9,487 nucleotides of DNA, from positions 1-9,487 of the forward strand of contig CAJTYU010000030.1 in assembly GCA_910584095.1 (NCBI GenBank), read 5' to 3'. Of this stretch, positions 5,607 to 9,487 are shown piece by piece; positions within the stretch are counted from its first letter, which is position 1, and every line of letters begins with the position of its first letter. The position numbers and the translations under genes are program-made. Below the pieces are notes generated by a model that saw only the letters and a list, made by a program, of their open reading frames with translations, did no database searches and was not told the origin of the DNA. The DNA is from an uncultured Dorea sp. (GTDB lineage Bacteria; Bacillota; Clostridia; Lachnospirales; Lachnospiraceae).

Positions 5607-6815
5607 CTATAACTTTTTCTTCCCTATGTAACGAGTTGCGATTTCTACAACCAGAAAACCAAAGGCAATCGCCAGACATGTCTGTGCCAGCGCAATCGTC
5701 TGCTGAGAAGCCAGCTCATAATCCTCCTGAACCAAACCGTGCATCAAATAAAATAAAGTTGCCCCCGGTATAACCGGCATGATCGACGTGGTAAGGAAAA
5801 TCGTTGCCGGAGCCCGGTGAACTCTGGACATAACGTAAGAATACGCCGCCACAAACGCCGCTCCGGCCATAACTGCCGCAAAATCATTTCCATGAAAGTA
5901 CTGAACAAGAAGATAACAGGCGCAGGTAACAAGCCCTCCGATTCCGGCATAGAAAGACTGTTTTACCGCCGCTTTAAACAGCAGTGCAAATCCCATGCTG
6001 GCCACTCCGCAGGATAGTAACTGAACCGCAACATTAGGCGCAATATACATCTCATACATATCCCCTTTAAAAAACAGCATGGCAAGTCCTGTCCCACAGG
6101 CAATCGCGATCGCTCCCAGACAGGAATTTACAATATTTAAAAGTCCCGACAAATATGCCCTGTCTACCATATCCCGGATGCCGTTAGCAACTCCCAGTCC
6201 GCTGATTAATACCATATTCAATCCCAGTACAATTCTGTCCGGATGATGGCCAAAACCTGCCTTATCTGCCATGAATACTGCTGCCGATGACAAGAAGGCA
6301 ACTACCAGATTATACACAACCAGATTGCGCTCTCTTTTGTCTAAAACGCTTCCTATATATCCTATCACAACCGCACAGATCACAACGGCCGCCGCCGAAT
6401 CTGCCAAGTCACAGCCAAAATACACGCCGAATCCCACTCCGCCCATAATTGCCGATAAATAATTCAAATACACTGGCTGCGGTTTCCGGTTCATGACCTC
6501 GTTATACTTCTCTTGGATTTCCTCCAGCGAAGGTTTATTCTTACAAATGTACCGGGATAAATTGTTCAGATAATCCAGCCGGTCATAGTTCATTCCTACC
6601 CTGTGAACCCGCCGGATCTGCGTAATGTACCGGCCCTCCGCCGGCTTAATCGTTGCCTGAATATTGCTTTGAATGGCAAACACACTACAATGCTCCACAT
6701 CATAACTCTCAAGCATCCGGTACATGCTGTCCTCCGCCCGATTTGTCTCGGCGCCGCTTTTAATCATCTCTTTTCCAATATTCAGTATTTCATGTAATAA
6801 CAGTTCATAATCCAT
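5607..6815 (-). CDS. Threonine/serine exporter family protein (ThrE-type, fused)
   Basis: Integral membrane protein predicted to move threonine or serine out of the cell. The 402 residues hold both halves of the ThrE family in one chain. A soluble N-terminal region with the signature SGAETNRAEDSMYRML (about residues 19-34) is followed by a first five-helix membrane bundle (about 118-240), then a second bundle (about 255-395) corresponding to the ThrE_2/DUF3815 half. Some Firmicutes encode these halves as two genes; here they are fused, as in Corynebacterium ThrE. The chain ends KKKL. The ATG at 6815 has only a weak AGGA ribosome binding site. It lies between the HAD gene (45 bases upstream) and the threonine aldolase (65 bases downstream), a sensible export/degradation pair. 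Confidence 0.9.
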   Translation of the reverse strand: MDYELLLHEILNIGKEMIKSGAETNRAEDSMYRMLESYDVEHCSVFAIQSNIQATIKPAEGRYITQIRRVHRVGMNYDRLDYLNNLSRYICKNKPSLEEIQEKYNEVMNRKPQPVYLNYLSAIMGGVGFGVYFGCDLADSAAAVVICAVVIGYIGSVLDKRERNLVVYNLVVAFLSSAAVFMADKAGFGHHPDRIVLGLNMVLISGLGVANGIRDMVDRAYLSGLLNIVNSCLGAIAIACGTGLAMLFFKGDMYEMYIAPNVAVQLLSCGVASMGFALLFKAAVKQSFYAGIGGLVTCACYLLVQYFHGNDFAAVMAGAAFVAAYSYVMSRVHRAPATIFLTTSIMPVIPGATLFYLMHGLVQEDYELASQQTIALAQTCLAIAFGFLVVEIATRYIGKKKL

Positions 6816-6860
6816 CTCTATTCCTAATGACTCTCTTATCGTCCGTGTTATCCGTATCCG

Positions 6861-7553
6861 CTATCCCACGATTTCCAGTATTTCCTTTATGTCCCTGATT
6901 TCATAATCAATCCGGAGACTCTCCGGCCGTTTTTCGCCCCTCGGATTATACCAGCAGGTGGCGATTCCGGCATTATTGCCTCCCTGTATATCACTGGTAA
7001 GAGAATCTCCTACAATCATCATCTCTTCCCTCTTATATTTTCCGATTTTCTGAAATACCTTGTCAAAAAAACCCTTCATCGGCTTCTCTATTCCGATCAT
7101 CTCAGAAATAAATACATCTTCAAACAGCTTATCAAGTCCCGATTCGGCAAGCTTCCGCTCCTGCGCGGTCTTAGTACCGTTCGTCACTGCATACTGCCGA
7201 ACCAGTCCGCGCAATGCATGGACCGTCTCCAAAGCATTTTTGCAGAAACAGATGGTATCCCCCAGCCTCACCTGATATTCTTCATTAAATGCCTGCGCTG
7301 CGGCAGGATCAATTCCATATTTTCCAAAAAACTCTTCAAACCGTCCCACAAGAACCTGCGGTTTTGTCAGCTCGCCTCTCTCAAGGCGTCTCCAGTATCC
7401 GACATTAATCTCTACATAATCCTGAAGCATCTCATCCGTACATTCTCCAAGCCGGAGTTTTGAAAAGCATGCTCGGATCGCATGTTTTTCCGCCACCTGA
7501 AAATCCAGCAGCGTACCGTCAATATCCCATAGAACCACCTTTATCTTGCCCAT
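6861..7553 (-). CDS. HAD family hydrolase, YjjG/YfnB-like
   Basis: Cytoplasmic haloacid-dehalogenase-fold phosphatase; relatives (YjjG, YfnB) dephosphorylate nucleoside monophosphates, including non-canonical pyrimidine nucleotides. Starting from ATG 7553 the protein has 230 residues, the usual family length. Motif I is WDIDGTLLDF (nucleophile D10, acid D12), motif II is VTNGTK (about 125), motif III is the lysine in GIEKPMKGFF (about 155), and motif IV is GDSLTSDIQGGNNAG (about 182-196), the last very typical of the YjjG group. The cap is helical, between motifs I and II. I chose ATG 7553 because GAGGAG lies eight bases before it; a TTG ten codons upstream overlaps the stop of the transporter gene and has no such site. 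It starts 22 bases after that stop, so co-transcription is nearly certain. The substrate is not deducible. Confidence 0.88.
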   Translation of the reverse strand: MGKIKVVLWDIDGTLLDFQVAEKHAIRACFSKLRLGECTDEMLQDYVEINVGYWRRLERGELTKPQVLVGRFEEFFGKYGIDPAAAQAFNEEYQVRLGDTICFCKNALETVHALRGLVRQYAVTNGTKTAQERKLAESGLDKLFEDVFISEMIGIEKPMKGFFDKVFQKIGKYKREEMMIVGDSLTSDIQGGNNAGIATCWYNPRGEKRPESLRIDYEIRDIKEILEIVG

Positions 7554-7575
7554 TCTTTGTTCTCCTCTATCACCC

Positions 7576-8934
7576 TTATCCAATCAATCCCTGCACAATG
7601 ATCAATATAATCAGCGCTGGCAGCACAAACTGAAAATATGGTTTCAGCTTTTTCGAGAACTTTAGTCCTTCTCCCTGGTTACATTCTTCCATATAGCGGT
7701 CAAATCCCCACCCGAATTTGGTAACACAAAACAGCAGATAAATCAATGAGCCGATTGGCAGCAGCAGATTACTCACAATAAAATCCTCGCTGTCCAGCAC
7801 ATCCCGGCCTCCGATCAAATGAAGTCCGCTCCAGAGATTATATCCCAGCACGCACGGAAGGCTGGCAATCAGCACCACAACTCCGTTGATAAGCACCGCT
7901 TTTTTACGGCTGATTCCAAACATATCCACGCAGAAAGAAATCAGATTCTCGAACACAGCCATAACTGTTGAAAAACTTGCGAAAGTCATGAAAAGGAAAA
8001 ACAGCGCGCCCCAGATCCTTCCGCCATGCATATTTACAAATACGTTCGGCAAAGTTATAAATATCAGAGACGGCCCCGCATCCGGCTGTACGCCGTAGGA
8101 AAAACAGGCCGGAAAAATAATGAACCCCGACATAATTGCAACAAAGGTGTCCAGCGCGCAGATCCTCACCGCTTCACCCGGAAGTGAATTCTCTTTCGTC
8201 ATGTAGCTTCCGAAAATCTCCATAGCGGCAATACCCAGACTCAACGTAAAAAACGCCTGATTCATAGCCTCTGTAACGACCGTTGTAATCCCCACAGACC
8301 TGACCTTCTCCATACTTGGCACCAGATAAAACAAAATCCCCTCGCCGGAATCCGGGAGCAAAATACTGTGGACTGCCAATACGATAATCAAAAGCAGCAG
8401 CGCCGACATCATAATCTTGCTGATTCGTTCCAGCCCGTTTCGCAGTCCTCTAGAGCATACAAAAAAACCGAGTACAACTGTCAGCGCCATCCAGACACCC
8501 ATCTCTCCCGGAGACGCCAACAGTTCCGAAAACACCGACCCCGCAGCTTCCGCATCCATTCCAGGCCGGAATACGCCTGCCGCAAACTTAAAGAAATAGC
8601 TGACCATCCAGCCGGAAACTGTCGTATAGTACATCATCAGCATATAACATCCAAAAATGCAGAACCATCCATGGATGTGCCACTTACTTCCGGGCTTCTC
8701 CAGCGCCCGATACCCCAAAACAGCGCTCTTCCTGCTGGCCCGGCCAACTGCCAGCTCCATTGTCAGCACCGGCACTCCCATGCAAAGCAAAAAAACCAGA
8801 TAGAGCAATACAAAAATACCGCCTCCGTTCTGACCTGCTACATACGGAAACCTCCATACATTTCCAATTCCAATCGCGCAGCCCGCGCTGACTAGAATAA
8901 AGCCTAATCTTGATTGAAAACCTTCTCTTTTCAT
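7576..8934 (-). CDS. Sodium-dependent amino acid transporter (NSS/SNF family)
   Basis: LeuT-fold sodium symporter predicted to import an amino acid or related compound. The 452-residue chain begins MKREGFQSRLGF. The unwound first transmembrane helix carries SAGCAIGIGNVWRFPY (residues 16-31), including the conserved sodium-site asparagine (N25) and the RFPY gate; QNGGGIF follows. About eleven membrane helices are apparent, the usual number in short bacterial members, which lack the twelfth. The start at 8934 is preferred over an ATG twelve codons upstream because the longer form has no ribosome binding site, adds a soluble tail unusual for the family, and overlaps a likely extended -10 box. 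The chosen start has a G-rich stretch (GGGGG) six bases upstream, a modest site. It is the first gene of the probable six-gene run. The threonine/serine genes downstream hint at, but do not prove, the substrate. Confidence 0.9.
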   Translation of the reverse strand: MKREGFQSRLGFILVSAGCAIGIGNVWRFPYVAGQNGGGIFVLLYLVFLLCMGVPVLTMELAVGRASRKSAVLGYRALEKPGSKWHIHGWFCIFGCYMLMMYYTTVSGWMVSYFFKFAAGVFRPGMDAEAAGSVFSELLASPGEMGVWMALTVVLGFFVCSRGLRNGLERISKIMMSALLLLIIVLAVHSILLPDSGEGILFYLVPSMEKVRSVGITTVVTEAMNQAFFTLSLGIAAMEIFGSYMTKENSLPGEAVRICALDTFVAIMSGFIIFPACFSYGVQPDAGPSLIFITLPNVFVNMHGGRIWGALFFLFMTFASFSTVMAVFENLISFCVDMFGISRKKAVLINGVVVLIASLPCVLGYNLWSGLHLIGGRDVLDSEDFIVSNLLLPIGSLIYLLFCVTKFGWGFDRYMEECNQGEGLKFSKKLKPYFQFVLPALIILIIVQGLIG

Positions 8935-8965
8935 AAGTAACCCCCAAATCTCAAATTCGTAATCT

Positions 8966-8974
8966 ATCATAGCA
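8966..8974 (-). promoter_or_regulatory. Possible extended -10 promoter of the transporter operon
   Basis: Minus-strand TGCTATGAT is an extended -10 box (TGn then TATGAT). No good -35 lies 17-18 bases upstream. A start near 8959 would give a leader of about 25 bases before ATG 8934. Its overlap with the upstream in-frame ATG (8970) supports the shorter protein. Confidence 0.4.
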
Positions 8975-8984
8975 CAGAATAATG

Positions 8985-9031
8985 CAAAGAGGAAGCACCT
9001 TTGGAGGCGTCATACCAATCCGCAGGTGCTT
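8985..9031 (-). terminator. Probable terminator of the right-edge membrane protein gene
   Basis: An 8-bp perfect inverted repeat (AAGCACCT at 8993-9000, AGGTGCTT at 9024-9031) with a 23-base loop lies four bases after the stop of the right-edge gene. On the minus strand it is followed by the U/C-rich CCTCTTT. The long loop and interrupted U run make it a moderate candidate. Confidence 0.5.
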
Positions 9032-9035
9032 TTCC

Positions 9036-9487
9036 CTATTTGAATATCTGTATATTTCCAATGGTCGGCAGCAGTTTTCTTGTTCCCTTAGCCGCAGACA
9101 CAATTCCCATTATCGCCAAGATCAAAAATGCAAACCCCGCTATATCAACTACATGCGATAGTATTCCCCCGACATATATTACATCATCTAATATCTTCTC
9201 AATTACATCAAATACCGTCTCAACCAAAAATAATACTAATCCTTGATTCATATGCTGTTTCAGGTAAGCTGAACTTTTGTCTCCCGCAATAATCGGAATC
9301 AACACAAGTATCCCCAGATATGAGAGAACACCCATAAGCTTATTCCTTCTTACCTCCTCCTGCGGAAAATATTCCGGATCATAATCATATGCCGCGTTCT
9401 GCTCATGATCGTATCCTCGATCATATGTATACTGCTGGTCAAATGCCTGACCATATGTATCCTGCCGGTCAAATGCCTGACCATATA
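9036..9487 (-). CDS. Membrane protein with repeat-rich N-terminal region (5' end missing)
   Basis: The open frame continues without a stop to the right edge of the window, so the start lies outside; the ATG at 9335 is probably internal. The visible 150 residues begin with about 50 polar residues rich in Y, Q and D, arranged in decapeptide units (YGQAFDRQDT, YGQAFDQQYT, then weaker copies YDRGYDHEQN). A membrane domain follows: KLMGVLSYLGILVLIPIIAG, HMNQGLVLFL, and a last helix (FAFLILAIMGIVSAAKG) before the short tail RKLLPTIGNIQIFK. The pattern SYLG-LVLIP, then NQGLVLF, then G-xx-AAKG resembles DUF4870/Tic20-like small membrane proteins, which often have zinc-ribbon or low-complexity N-termini. 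The function is unknown. It is transcribed in the same direction as the transporter operon but separated by a probable terminator. Confidence 0.8.
   Translation of the reverse strand, partial: YGQAFDRQDTYGQAFDQQYTYDRGYDHEQNAAYDYDPEYFPQEEVRRNKLMGVLSYLGILVLIPIIAGDKSSAYLKQHMNQGLVLFLVETVFDVIEKILDDVIYVGGILSHVVDIAGFAFLILAIMGIVSAAKGTRKLLPTIGNIQIFK
9437..9487 (+). repeat. 30-bp in-frame tandem repeat
   Basis: A segment of about 20 bases starting GGTCAAATGCCTGACC occurs at 9437 and again at 9467, a period of exactly 30 bases, with related degenerate units to the left (9390-9430). On the minus strand it encodes the YGQAFD decapeptides of the right-edge protein. The array is cut by the window end. Confidence 0.85.

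Noticed and set aside
7554..7583. TTG start of the HAD protein ten codons upstream
   Set aside because: It overlaps the transporter stop and lacks an RBS; the ATG at 7553 has GAGGAG at proper spacing and matches family length.
8935..8970. Longer N-terminus of the sodium transporter
   Set aside because: No RBS before ATG 8970, and that ATG lies in the likely -10 box; family members begin close to the MKREGFQSRLGF start.
9437..9487. Start of a CRISPR array
   Set aside because: The repeat units are directly adjacent with no unique spacers and keep a reading frame, so this is a coding tandem repeat.

Overview
The window reads as a piece of a low-to-moderate-GC Gram-positive chromosome, most likely a gut Clostridia member of the Lachnospiraceae type. 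The grounds are strong AGGAGG ribosome binding sites, consensus sigma-A-like promoters, clostridial protein flavour (small Hsp20, LacX-type epimerase, ThrE-type exporter, YfnB/YjjG-type HAD) and a one-piece tmRNA whose tag ends in AYAA. This placement is inference from recognition, not a search. All protein genes lie on the minus strand; only the tmRNA is on the plus strand. No mobile element, CRISPR array or phage gene is visible.

Left part (1-2652), stress and signalling genes. From right to left these are a macro-domain protein with a conserved C-terminal helical module, a VWA-domain (MIDAS) protein, and a small heat shock protein. The macro/VWA junction is the most unusual site in the window. 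A stem-loop followed by six U's, shaped like an intrinsic terminator, contains the VWA gene's ribosome binding site in its 3' arm and touches its ATG. The ATG is followed by seven A's, which put the VWA frame one base out of register: the ATG frame stops after four codons, whereas a -1 slip on the A run, or one extra A, restores MKKNLTEL. It may be controlled expression, phase variation, decay or a sequencing error. The hsp20 promoter carries one perfect CIRCE half-site and a leader able to pair with its own Shine-Dalgarno.

Middle (2537-3050): ssrA (tmRNA) with a textbook promoter, a readable tag (ADNRELAYAA), a tRNA-like end without an encoded CCA, and a strong terminator. Its promoter lies back-to-back with the promoter of the macro gene.

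Right part (3119-8974): a tightly spaced minus-strand run, probably one operon. In transcription order it encodes a sodium-coupled NSS/SNF transporter, a HAD phosphatase, a fused ThrE-type threonine/serine exporter, a threonine-aldolase-family PLP enzyme, a broken DUF6198-like membrane protein and a LacX-type aldose 1-epimerase. The core points to amino-acid (threonine/serine) uptake, cleavage and export. At the right edge is the 3' part of a membrane protein gene with a Y/Q/D-rich tandem-repeat N-terminal region that runs off the window.
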